Shown here one piece after another: positions 15,641 to 23,387 of a stretch of 26,558 nucleotides of DNA. Position numbers and translations under genes: made by a program. Numbering within the stretch: position 1 is the stretch's first letter; each line of letters starts with the position of its first letter. Below the pieces are notes generated by a model. It worked only from the letters and a program-made list of their open reading frames with translations. It was not told the origin of the DNA and did not search any database. The DNA is taken from NCBI GenBank assembly GCA_964582705.1, contig CAZOTE010000023.1:1-26558 (forward strand). The letters are read 5' to 3'. Source of the stretch: Alkalibacter sp964582705. GTDB lineage: Bacteria > Bacillota > Clostridia > Eubacteriales > Alkalibacteraceae.

Positions 15641-17461
15641 TTGATTACCATCACTACCAACAAAATTATCAATATTGCTGTTATCGCCCACGTAGACGCG
15701 GGCAAGTCCACACTTGTAGACGCGTTTTTATCACAGAGCGGCGTTTTTAGAGAAAATGAAGAGGTTGTAGAATGCGTTATGGATTCAAACGACCTAGAGC
15801 GTGAAAGAGGTATTACTATTTACTCAAAAAACTGCTCTGTCATGTACGAAGACATAAAGATAAATATCGTTGACACTCCTGGCCATGCGGATTTTTCATC
15901 CGAGGTCGAAAGAATCATCAAGACCGTAGACACGGTCATACTTCTTGTAGATTCATCTGAAGGACCTATGCCCCAGACAAGGTTCGTGCTCAACAAAGCT
16001 CTGGAGATAGGACTTAATCCTATACTGCTAATCAACAAGATCGATAAAAAAGACCAACGAGCCGAAGAAGTCGTCGACATGGTATTCGATTTGTTTTTAG
16101 AGCTTGGAGCCAATGACGAGCAGCTTGATTTTCCTATACTATACGGAATCGCAAGGGACGGGATCGTCAAAAAGAACATGGAAGACGAAGAAAACGGGAT
16201 CGTTCCGTTGTTTGAAACTATTTTAGAGCATTCTTCTACATATCCCAACTTAAACGACGAGCCTCTACAGCTTCAAATTTCTTCTTTGGCCTACGACGAT
16301 TACTTAGGCAGATTGGGCATTGGAAGAATCTACAAAGGCACTCTTTCAGAAGGTCAGGCCGTTGAAATCTTCAAGGAAGATGAAACCCTAGTAAAAGGTA
16401 AAATCGCATCTGTATTTACATATGCGGGCCTAAAGCGAATATCTGTAAAAGAAGCTCAAAGCGGAGACATAGTTGTAATTAGCGGAATCCCACACATTTC
16501 AATAGGAGAAACCATAGGCGAAATCGACAAGGTAGATCCTTTGGAGCTGCTTCATATCGAAGAGCCCACCCTGTCAATGAACTTTTTGGTAAACAGCTCT
16601 CCCTTTGCCGGCACAGAAAGCAAATACGTTACATCAAGACACCTGAAAGCAAGACTCGAAAGAGAGCTTGAAGTAAATGTAGGCCTTAAAGTGGAAACTC
16701 TTGACCAAACTGACGGCTTTAAAGTATCCGGCAGAGGCGAGCTTCACTTGTCTATACTAATTGAGAACATGAGAAGAGAAGGTTATGAGCTGGGCGTATC
16801 CAAACCAGAAGTAATAATGCACAGGGAAAACGGAAAGCTCATGGAACCTGTAGAAAAGGTCCTTATATCTGTACCCCAGGAATTCTCAGGTGCGGTCATT
16901 TCCAAGCTGAATGTTAGAAAAGGCGTTATGGAGGCGATGAATAGCGAAGGCGATTTTACAAATCTCGAATATTTAGTTCCTACAAGGGGATTGCTTGGAT
17001 ATTCTACAGATTTTATAAACGACACCAGAGGAGAAGGTACCATGGTCAGACGTTTTGAGCGTTTCGAGCCATACAAGGGCGAAATCCCTCAAAGAACAAA
17101 CGGCGTTTTGGTATCTCAAACTGACGGCGAGGCTATGGGATATTCACTTATGAACTTAAGCGAAAGAGCCCAATTCTTTATCGAGCCAGGCACAAAGGTT
17201 TATGAAGGAATGATCGTGGGACTTAATTCGAGAAGCGATGACATGACCGTCAATCCCTGCAAGAATAAGAAAATGACAAATGTTCGTGCCTCAGGCTCGG
17301 ACGATGCAATAAAGCTTCCACCTGCTTTGAGGCTGACCTTGGAGGATGCCCTTGAATTCATCAACGACGATGAGCTGGTTGAAATCACGCCAGAGCAGAT
17401 AAGAATCAGAAAGAAGTTCCTTAAAGAATTGGACCGAAAAAGAAGCGGCAAAGTTTCCTGA
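15641..17461 (+). CDS. typA: Translational GTPase TypA/BipA
   Basis: A 606-residue protein of normal length for TypA (BipA), an EF-G-like GTPase that binds the ribosome and assists 50S assembly and stress adaptation. G motifs: G1 AHVDAGKST (residues 16-24), G2 RGITI, G3 DTPGH, G4 NKID. The A for H in G1 is usual in clostridial TypA. The TypA C-terminal domain includes GLLGYSTDFINDTRGEG and NPCKNKKMTNVRASGSD. The start is awkward: the only nearby candidate is TTG at 15641, with AGAGAGG ending two bases upstream, so initiation may be weak, or may use the ATT at 15644. The gene ends in a terminator shared with the convergent transaldolase gene. Confidence 0.97.
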   Translation: MITITTNKIINIAVIAHVDAGKSTLVDAFLSQSGVFRENEEVVECVMDSNDLERERGITIYSKNCSVMYEDIKINIVDTPGHADFSSEVERIIKTVDTVILLVDSSEGPMPQTRFVLNKALEIGLNPILLINKIDKKDQRAEEVVDMVFDLFLELGANDEQLDFPILYGIARDGIVKKNMEDEENGIVPLFETILEHSSTYPNLNDEPLQLQISSLAYDDYLGRLGIGRIYKGTLSEGQAVEIFKEDETLVKGKIASVFTYAGLKRISVKEAQSGDIVVISGIPHISIGETIGEIDKVDPLELLHIEEPTLSMNFLVNSSPFAGTESKYVTSRHLKARLERELEVNVGLKVETLDQTDGFKVSGRGELHLSILIENMRREGYELGVSKPEVIMHRENGKLMEPVEKVLISVPQEFSGAVISKLNVRKGVMEAMNSEGDFTNLEYLVPTRGLLGYSTDFINDTRGEGTMVRRFERFEPYKGEIPQRTNGVLVSQTDGEAMGYSLMNLSERAQFFIEPGTKVYEGMIVGLNSRSDDMTVNPCKNKKMTNVRASGSDDAIKLPPALRLTLEDALEFINDDELVEITPEQIRIRKKFLKELDRKRSGKVS

Positions 17462-17463
17462 TA

Positions 17464-17501
17464 ATAAATTAAGCTCCCGAAAAAACGGGAGCTTAATTTA
17501 T
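17464..17501. terminator. Bidirectional terminator between typA and the transaldolase gene
   Basis: A perfect 16-bp stem (ATAAATTAAGCTCCCG and its complement) with an AAAAAA loop lies between the convergent stops and serves both strands through A/T-rich arm ends. Confidence 0.9.
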
Positions 17502-17514
17502 ATCCTATTTATAT

Positions 17515-18171
17515 TTACAGATTGTAATAAGTATATCCGTCAAGTATGAAGTCGATGATGCTTTCTTGAGTCAAAGGATGATATATCAAATTACCGCAGA
17601 TATCCGGACTAATAGTTACTGAATGTGCTCCGGAAAGACTTACCTGGTGGACTTGCTCCACATTTTTAAAGCTGGCTGCCAAAACCTTTGTCTTTAATCC
17701 ATAAGTTTTAATCAGTTGAACTATGTCTTCAACCACCTTGATTCCACTTGAGGATATGTTGTCAAGTCTGTTTACATATGGTGCTACAAAATCAGCACCA
17801 GCCATACTTGCTATCAGAGCTTGCTGCTGAGTGAATATCGCAGTTGCCGTTATATTAAATCCGTCTTTTTTAAGCATCTGCATAGTTTTAAGACCCTGCT
17901 CATTGACCGGAATTTTAGCATAGAAATCGCCTTTTACAGCATCTCTTAGTATATTTGCTTCCCTAACCATTTCCTCGGCTGTTTCCCCCAAGGTCTGAAC
18001 GTGGAGCATTTTGTCATCTCCAATCAGATTTCTGATTTCCTTGATGGTCTCAATTACGTTTTTTCCTCTTTTAGCAATAATAGTAGGATTTGTAGTTACA
18101 CCGGCTATGGGATAGCAATCAATCACCTTTTCTATAGCATCCACATCGGCAGTATCCAATAAATACAACAT
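17515..18171 (-). CDS. fsa: Transaldolase, fructose-6-phosphate aldolase (FSA) subfamily
   Basis: A 218-residue TIM-barrel protein, the length of the small FSA/TalC transaldolases. The Schiff-base lysine is K86 in YAKIPVN. Other family segments are LDTADV at the N-terminus, AGVTTNPTIIA (22-32), TATAIFTQQQ, GADFVAPYVNRLD and VLAASFKN. FSA cleaves fructose 6-phosphate to dihydroxyacetone and glyceraldehyde 3-phosphate; related members act as true transaldolases in the pentose phosphate pathway, and sequence alone does not separate the two. The ATG at 18171 follows AAGGAGG with a 7-base spacer. It stands alone, not in the PTS operons, but could use a ketose 6-phosphate product of sugar uptake. 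Confidence 0.9.
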   Translation of the reverse strand: MLYLLDTADVDAIEKVIDCYPIAGVTTNPTIIAKRGKNVIETIKEIRNLIGDDKMLHVQTLGETAEEMVREANILRDAVKGDFYAKIPVNEQGLKTMQMLKKDGFNITATAIFTQQQALIASMAGADFVAPYVNRLDNISSSGIKVVEDIVQLIKTYGLKTKVLAASFKNVEQVHQVSLSGAHSVTISPDICGNLIYHPLTQESIIDFILDGYTYYNL

Positions 18172-18280
18172 TTTATTTCCTCCTTAAAATTCGTTCTATA
18201 ATACCAATAACTTAACAATATATCAGCAGTGAACAAATGTAAAGGCAAATGTCAATGTAAACCTTTGCTAAATTAAACAG

Positions 18281-18300
18281 AGGCCGATTCAACTCGGCCT
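18281..18300 (-). terminator. Terminator after the MetF-fusion gene
   Basis: AGGCCGA/TCGGCCT with a 6-base loop, followed on the minus strand by CTGTTTAATTTA. The T run is interrupted, so efficiency is uncertain. Confidence 0.6.
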
Positions 18301-18307
18301 TCCGCAA

Positions 18308-19849
18308 TCATTCGTCTTTTCTATAGTTGTAATCCCTCTCATTAAAGAAATTAAGCCATGAAGACGTCTTGTAAAGGTCCCAGTTGCACGGTGGAGCATA
18401 TCTTAGCTTCATGGTATATTCCTTTTCGTGGGCCTTAAGCTTTTCATACATCACTACGTAAATGCATTTTTGTTTTCCGGGATAAACCTCGCACCAACCA
18501 TCCCTGCCACCGCCGCAGGCACCGTTTCGCTGGCTTTTGGGACACTTTGACATTGGGCATTGAAACCCTATCTCGTGCATTACACAATCCCCGCAGAACC
18601 TGCATTCATTTGTAAAAGTTTTAGTATAGTACTCAAACCATGTAAAGGGCTTGTTCAAAAAGTTTTTATCAATTTTTTTTGCAAAGAACTTAACCATGGG
18701 ATAAAAGGGCGCGCTCTCCTTAAAAACGAGTCCATGAACCAAACCAAACATCCTATCAAACAAGGAATTCCTTTTATGTCCGGTTTTTGACCTATCCACC
18801 GGAACATCTGTATTCAAACCTGTTGCGGGGTCTTTTTCAAAGTAGTAAAAGCCGTCATCCATAGGATAGTCGAATTCTTTGGCGACTTCCTGCCAACCAG
18901 GCAAGAGCTCTTCCCCTTTATCCAAGATCCAGCAAAGATCATCATAGCTCATGCCGTGCCCTGCAATGGTTACGCCATCATACCCAAGTCCTTTCAATAC
19001 TGCGTAGAGCTTGGCAGCCCTTAAAAGCTGTCTTTCCTTGTTGTCAGGATACTTGCCCTTTTCATCTTCCATGTCCCTTATCATTTTATCGGTAACTACA
19101 CATCCTGGTATCAAGTTCTTGTTCATCATTTTTGCTACCGGCAACGACAGTACAAAAATATTTCCTATAAGGGGCACGCCCAATTCATATTTGTCGGCAT
19201 ATCTTCTCAGCTCGTCAAATTTCCTCGCATCATAACCAAGCTGGGTAATAAGGTAGCTTGCACCGTTATCCACCTTTTGGTGCATTTTATAATATTGGGC
19301 CATCTGCTCTGGTTCAGTGGATTTAAAGGGAGACACTACCGCTCCGGTAAAATAATCCGTTTCATTTAGCTTCTTTGTGCCCTTTCTAACAGGTATTTCG
19401 TATCCTTGATTCATTTTTTTAATCATTTTTAAAGTGTGAACCGCATCTATATCGAAAACAGGCTTCGGTCTTCCTGCATATCCTTCAGTGGTATAATCAC
19501 CTGTCATTATCAGCAAGTTTTTGAGCCCGGATCTATTCATGGCATGAAGCTGACTTTCAATTTCATTTCGATTTTTATCTTTACAGGTAAAGTGAACAAG
19601 TGTCTCTCCACCAGTTTCATCTAATATTTGTTTTGCCAGTGGATAAGGTAATATTGCAGGTTTCCCACTAGGGTTCTCGGTAATTGTAAACGCGTTTATC
19701 CTAGGATCATCAACGGCCAGTTTAGCCGTTTCAATAACTTGGTCTTGGGCTGCCTCTGTAGACCCTCTGCCCGGTACCAATTCCCAGGTAACCGAAAAAT
19801 GGTCCTTGCTTAAAACCGCATCTTTGTAAGAAAGCTTTTTATTGGCCAT
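18308..19849 (-). CDS. metF: Methylenetetrahydrofolate reductase fused to a cysteine-rich MTHFR C-terminal (MetV-like) domain
   Basis: A 513-residue protein. Residues 1 to about 310 are a MetF TIM barrel (TWELVPGRG at 21-29, FTITENPSG, NLLIMTGD, GASYLITQLGYD, IPLIGNIF-like, GYDGVTIAGHG). The C-terminal part matches MTHFR_C/MetV, with eight cysteines between 416 and 462 (NECRFCGDCVMHE, FQCPMSKCPK, GACGGG, GWCEV, KCIYVV), suited to a metal site or Fe-S cluster. MetF reduces 5,10-methylene-THF to 5-methyl-THF for methionine synthesis or the Wood-Ljungdahl methyl branch. In acetogens MetV and MetF are usually separate proteins. The ATG at 19849 follows GGAGG. No other folate or acetyl-CoA pathway genes are in the window, so the electron donor and pathway role are open. 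Confidence 0.9.
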   Translation of the reverse strand: MANKKLSYKDAVLSKDHFSVTWELVPGRGSTEAAQDQVIETAKLAVDDPRINAFTITENPSGKPAILPYPLAKQILDETGGETLVHFTCKDKNRNEIESQLHAMNRSGLKNLLIMTGDYTTEGYAGRPKPVFDIDAVHTLKMIKKMNQGYEIPVRKGTKKLNETDYFTGAVVSPFKSTEPEQMAQYYKMHQKVDNGASYLITQLGYDARKFDELRRYADKYELGVPLIGNIFVLSLPVAKMMNKNLIPGCVVTDKMIRDMEDEKGKYPDNKERQLLRAAKLYAVLKGLGYDGVTIAGHGMSYDDLCWILDKGEELLPGWQEVAKEFDYPMDDGFYYFEKDPATGLNTDVPVDRSKTGHKRNSLFDRMFGLVHGLVFKESAPFYPMVKFFAKKIDKNFLNKPFTWFEYYTKTFTNECRFCGDCVMHEIGFQCPMSKCPKSQRNGACGGGRDGWCEVYPGKQKCIYVVMYEKLKAHEKEYTMKLRYAPPCNWDLYKTSSWLNFFNERDYNYRKDE

Positions 19850-19902
19850 GTTCTTCCTCCTCGCAATTTGCCTTATAATAGTTTACATCCCCTGCGATAG
19901 AT

Positions 19903-19918
19903 ACATGTATATACATGT
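19903..19918. promoter_or_regulatory. Perfect palindrome ACATGTATATACATGT in the metF leader
   Basis: A 16-base perfect palindrome lies just downstream of the predicted metF transcription start. A further ATACATG-like half site (TATACATGGG, minus strand) lies between the -35 and -10. This layout suits a dimeric repressor. A hairpin in the leader RNA is the alternative. The protein that binds is unknown. Confidence 0.45.
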
Positions 19919-19941
19919 CGTTTTGCAATAATTTCTCTTTA

Positions 19942-19971
19942 AATATAACATACCCATGTATAGGTTTTCAA
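19942..19971 (-). promoter_or_regulatory. metF-fusion promoter
   Basis: TTGAAA (19966-19971), an 18-base spacer and TATATT (19942-19947) on the minus strand, about 90 bases upstream of the ATG at 19849. I see no S-box or T-box structure in the leader. Confidence 0.55.
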
Positions 19972-20013
19972 TGATTGATAGTAAGTTAACGCAAAAACCT
20001 TTAAGCTTATTTT

Positions 20014-20039
20014 GGTTAAAGTCATCACTATTCGGGTAT
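20014..20039 (+). promoter_or_regulatory. Sigma-B-like promoter of the baeRF gene
   Basis: GGTTAA (20014-20019), 14 bases, then GGGTAT (20034-20039) closely matches the general-stress sigma-B pattern GTTTAA-N12-14-GGGTAT. No convincing sigma-A promoter is seen in the same stretch (best TTGGTT with an 18-19 base spacer and a poor -10). Confidence 0.5.
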
Positions 20040-20080
20040 TTATTGAATAAAGTAAAACAAATCGTTGAGGAGGTTTTAGG

Positions 20081-21232
20081 ATGAACCTACTAACAAGAGT
20101 TCAACTAGATGAATTGATCAACACTGAAAATCAAAACTGCATAAGTTTCTATCTTCCTATGGAGAAGGCGCCAACAGAAGCTGATAAAACCAAGGTTTTA
20201 TTTAAAAACCAGATTAAAGCGGTCGAAAGCGAGCTGATTGAGCATGGAATTGCTCAAAAGAACGTAGACAGTTTGATTTCCCCGGCAGTCAAGCTACTTG
20301 AAACACCTGAGTTTTGGACTAGCCCTGATGAAAGCGCAGCAGTGTTTGTGGCTGGCAGCAATATAACAACAATTAAGCTTCCTTTCCCCATCGAACCCAC
20401 TACGTTTATCGGACCAAAATTTTATCTGGTGCCTCTATTTAAGCTATTTTCATTTGATAGCAGGTTCTATATATTGGCCCTAAGTCAAAACAAGGTCAGG
20501 CTTTTAAATTGTGATTTACTGGATTGTGCTGAAGTAGACATAACTTCTCTGCCTACAAGCCTGGACGAAGCACTGCAGTATGATGATATTGAAAAGAAAA
20601 ACCAATATGTCATGCGCAGCCCTGGAAGCACCGGAGATGGAGGCCCCGGGGTCTATAGAGGTCAAGGCGACGGAAAAGACGAGCACAAGACAAACATCTG
20701 GAGATTCATGGAGATGCTAGATTCAGGACTTTCAAGCTTTATAAAAGACAAAGATACGCCTGTGGTATTGGCCGGTGTTGAATTCCTTACTGCGATATTC
20801 AGGAAAGCCAATTCTCACTTGCATTTAATAGACAAAGAAATATCCGGTAACACTGACATACTCTCAGAGAAACAGCTTCATGAAAAAGCATATCCGTTGG
20901 CACAGGAGTTCTTCGATAAATTTGTGGCAAGTGACCTGGAGTTGTACCATAATTTGTCTTCTTCCGACAAAACCGGTGACACCATAGAAGAGATTGCATC
21001 GGCAGCGGCAAAAGGAAAGATTAGGATACTGTTCGCCACCCAAGGCATGTTCATTCCCGGCATGTACAATGTGGAACTGGATTCAGCTTTCCACAAGGAC
21101 CACAATCCTGACTCTGAAGATTTAATAAACTTCGCTGCCGTTAACACCTTCAAGGCAGGTGGCAAGGTTTACGTACTTGATAGGAATCAAATGCCGGACA
21201 CAGAAAACTGCGCCGCAATCTTCAGATATTAA
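20081..21232 (+). CDS. Bacterial archaeo-eukaryotic release factor (baeRF) family protein
   Basis: A 383-residue soluble protein from an ATG preceded by GAGGAGG. It has an N-terminal alpha/beta domain with a strand pair at about 128-155 (FYILALSQNKVRLLN). A Gly-rich loop follows at about 182-199 with RGQG at 193-196, reminiscent of the GGQ loop of eRF1. The C-terminal domain begins NIWRFMEMLDSGLSSFI and contains TPVVLAGVEFLTAIFRKAN. These are features of the baeRF proteins, bacterial relatives of eRF1/Pelota proposed to act in ribosome rescue or stress responses; none is well characterised biochemically. It stands alone with a strong terminator and a probable stress promoter. Confidence 0.75.
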   Translation: MNLLTRVQLDELINTENQNCISFYLPMEKAPTEADKTKVLFKNQIKAVESELIEHGIAQKNVDSLISPAVKLLETPEFWTSPDESAAVFVAGSNITTIKLPFPIEPTTFIGPKFYLVPLFKLFSFDSRFYILALSQNKVRLLNCDLLDCAEVDITSLPTSLDEALQYDDIEKKNQYVMRSPGSTGDGGPGVYRGQGDGKDEHKTNIWRFMEMLDSGLSSFIKDKDTPVVLAGVEFLTAIFRKANSHLHLIDKEISGNTDILSEKQLHEKAYPLAQEFFDKFVASDLELYHNLSSSDKTGDTIEEIASAAAKGKIRILFATQGMFIPGMYNVELDSAFHKDHNPDSEDLINFAAVNTFKAGGKVYVLDRNQMPDTENCAAIFRY

Positions 21233-21239
21233 AATTATA

Positions 21240-21269
21240 AGGCCCACCGATTGGCGGGCCTATTTTTTT
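21240..21269. terminator. Terminator between the baeRF gene and ndk
   Basis: The arms AGGCCC and GGGCCT, extended by CC/GG across one mismatch, surround a GATT loop and are followed by TATTTTTTT on the plus strand. The minus strand reads TTATAATTTT after the stem, so ndk may also end here; its stop codon overlaps the T run. Confidence 0.85.
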
Positions 21270-21684
21270 ACTCTTTTTTACCTTCAACAAAGAAGCTCGC
21301 TTCCCTGAAAGCGCTTTTTTTACTGTCAGAAGCATGTATTATATTTTTAGTTTTGCTAACGGCATACTTACCCCTAATGGAACCTGATTCAGCATCCAAG
21401 GGATCTGTAGATCCCGAGAGCTTTCTTGTGAGTTTTATTGCATTTTCTCCTTCAACGACCAATATAACAACAGGTCCGCTTTGCATGTATTCCATCAAAG
21501 ATGGAAAATATGGCTTTTCAGTGTGTTCGTGATAGTGATACTTTAGGTCTTGATCGCTTAAGCTTTTAATTTCCATATAAGTTATTGAAAGATCTTTATT
21601 TTCTATAGCAGATATTATTTCTCCTACAAGTTTTCTTTTGACTGCGTCAGGCTTTAATATAACCAAAGTCTTTTCTACGGCCAT
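21268..21684 (-). CDS. ndk: Nucleoside diphosphate kinase
   Basis: A protein of 138 residues from the ATG at 21684 (MAVEKTLVILKPDAVKRKLV), preceded by AAGGGGTG; an in-frame extension upstream overlaps the pyrophosphatase gene and is not typical of the family. The active-site histidine is H117 in NIIHASDS; K11 and the Arg in SIRGKY are also in place. Ndk transfers the terminal phosphate from ATP to other NDPs. It starts 13 bases after the pyrophosphatase stop, so both are likely in one operon. Residues after HASDS are normal, so the enzyme looks complete. Confidence 0.96.
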   Translation of the reverse strand: MAVEKTLVILKPDAVKRKLVGEIISAIENKDLSITYMEIKSLSDQDLKYHYHEHTEKPYFPSLMEYMQSGPVVILVVEGENAIKLTRKLSGSTDPLDAESGSIRGKYAVSKTKNIIHASDSKKSAFREASFFVEGKKE

Positions 21685-21697
21685 TACAACACCCCTT

Positions 21698-23310
21698 TTA
21701 CTTATTGATGATTTTTCTAATCCCTTCACTTATAACCGGTATAATCTGTTTCTTTCTCGATACCCAGCCATCGATGAAGATGCCTTGATACATCTCTTTT
21801 TCAAATATATTATCTATAGACTTATTGTTGGCATTATAAAGTATATAGGAGCCTTGCTTTATAATGTCAGTTATTATGCACAAAGTCAGATAGTGATTTC
21901 TGTTTTTGTTTAGGTTATTTATAAATGACAGGTACTCCTCTACATTTTCGCTAATGACATCAATATTCAAGGTAAAGACTTGGGATATACCTGTTTTCAT
22001 GCCCTCTAAAACAAATTCCTTGTAATCAGAGAAGAAGACTTCTTCAACAGATTTACCTGATATGTCCGTTCCTTTTTTAAACATTTCCATAGCAAACTCA
22101 TTTAAGTCTATCCCTGTAACTTTAACTAGATTTTCAACTGCTTCGATATCATTTTCCGTAGTTGTGGGTGACTTCAACAACAAGGTATCTGACACTATAC
22201 CCGAGAGCATCAACCCCGCTTCTTCCTTCTCCATACTTACGCCAGCTTCTCTGAACATATTGTAAAGAATTGTGTTGGTGCTTCCTACCGGTTGATTTCG
22301 AAATGCTATTGGGAGGGTAGTCGATATATCCCCAATTTTGTGATGATCAACGACTTCCAAAATATCTGCTTCAAAGATCCCCTCTGCACTTTGGGCATAT
22401 TCATTGTGATCAACAAGAATTACTCTCTTCTTAGCAGGACTGATTATATGGCTTCTGCTAACTATGCCTAAATATTTGCCATTTTTGCCCACCAGGGGAA
22501 ATTTAGAATGGTCTGAATCTTTTATTATATCCCTGCAATCATCCAGATAATCTTCTTCCGAAAAAGACAGTATATTATCTTTTACCATTATGTTATTAAC
22601 GAAATTTGTCAAAAATATTGTTTTAGTAGCCTCATACGTATCAAGCTGTGTCAATATCATATTCACACAATTCTCTTTAGCCGACTTTACTATCTTGTCG
22701 TTTAATTCTGCTTTGCCGGTGACTATTATCAGCTTCACCTTTTTCTCTATGGCAAATTTTATGATGTCAAATCTGTCGCCTACGATGACTATAGAATTTT
22801 CAGTAAATAGCTGCATCTCTTCAATCGTATCCAAATGAAATGCCGTAACCNNNNNNNNNNTGCACACTTATTGATAACATGACCCTTCATTCCCTCGAGT
22901 ATGTTGTCAAATGTGGTTTCTATCCTTCTTTGATCGCTGTTTATCAGGCTCATGGCTATATCCTTCATGGTTACTATGCCGGATAATTTTCCGATGTCGT
23001 CAACCACCGGTAAAGTCCTTACTCTGTTTTTTCCCATATGCAAATACGCGTCATATATGGAATTATCATGTGTAAAGGCTTTTACTCTGTCATAATTCAA
23101 GTCTTTCATTTGTATTTTTACATTATCAAGAATTTTGGGTTCTTCAACACCAAAGTAATCCAATACGTATTTGCTTTCCTTGCTTATTTCATCTAGAACA
23201 AACGGCTTAGTGTTGAAACCAATCTTGTTTTTAAATTTAGACATCACTATAGCCGAAGTTACGCTGTCTGTATCCGGATTTTTATGTCCAAAAATCATTA
23301 TCTCGCTCAT
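21698..23310 (-). CDS. ppaC: Mn-dependent inorganic pyrophosphatase with CBS and DRTGG domains (family II), interrupted by an assembly gap
   Basis: Two reading frames separated by ten N (22851-22860) form one protein of about 540 residues. The N-terminal part has the DHH-type metal motif GHKNPDTDS (H9, D13, D15) and CBS1 (about 75-140). After the gap come the DRTGG-like region (IVIVGDRFDIIKFAI, LIIVTGKAE), CBS2 (SKFPLVGKNGKYLGIVSRSH), ILVDHNEYAQS, VVDHHKIGD and the DHHA2 motif SRKKQ near the C-terminus. Family II enzymes hydrolyse pyrophosphate. Those with CBS-DRTGG-CBS insertions are controlled by adenine nucleotides. The two halves are in different frames across ten N, so the gap length is wrong and a few codons are missing. 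The ATG at 23310 follows AAAGGGGG. Confidence 0.93.
22851..22860. other. Assembly gap (10 N)
   Basis: Ten N lie within ppaC at the junction between CBS1 and the DRTGG region. The flanking frames do not match for ten bases, so the true gap is a different length. From the family layout I expect some tens of bases missing, but cannot fix the number. Confidence 0.98.
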
Positions 23311-23357
23311 TGTTTTCCCCCTTTTCTAAAAATTGCTGCAATCCCTTATCAACAATT

Positions 23358-23387
23358 ATTATATCAGTGGACGATGTCTAGCGCCAA
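23358..23387 (-). promoter_or_regulatory. Candidate ppaC-ndk promoter
   Basis: TTGGCG (23382-23387), an 18-base spacer and TATAAT (23358-23363) on the minus strand, with the -35 inside the end of the upstream gene. Confidence 0.45.

Noticed and set aside
15656..15720. TypA G1 motif AHVDAGKST with A instead of H, suggesting a tetracycline-resistance protein like TetM
   Set aside because: The rest of the protein (RGITIYSKNCSV, GLLGYSTDFINDTRGEG, C-terminal TypA domain, 606 residues) is TypA, and the A is common in clostridial TypA.
15820..16248. A 142-codon minus-strand frame inside typA
   Set aside because: It is antisense to a conserved GTPase gene, without ribosome binding site or promoter.
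17515..18171. Placing the transaldolase in the PTS pathway as its catabolic enzyme
   Set aside because: It lies several genes away with separate promoter and terminator; such transaldolases are also housekeeping pentose-phosphate enzymes.
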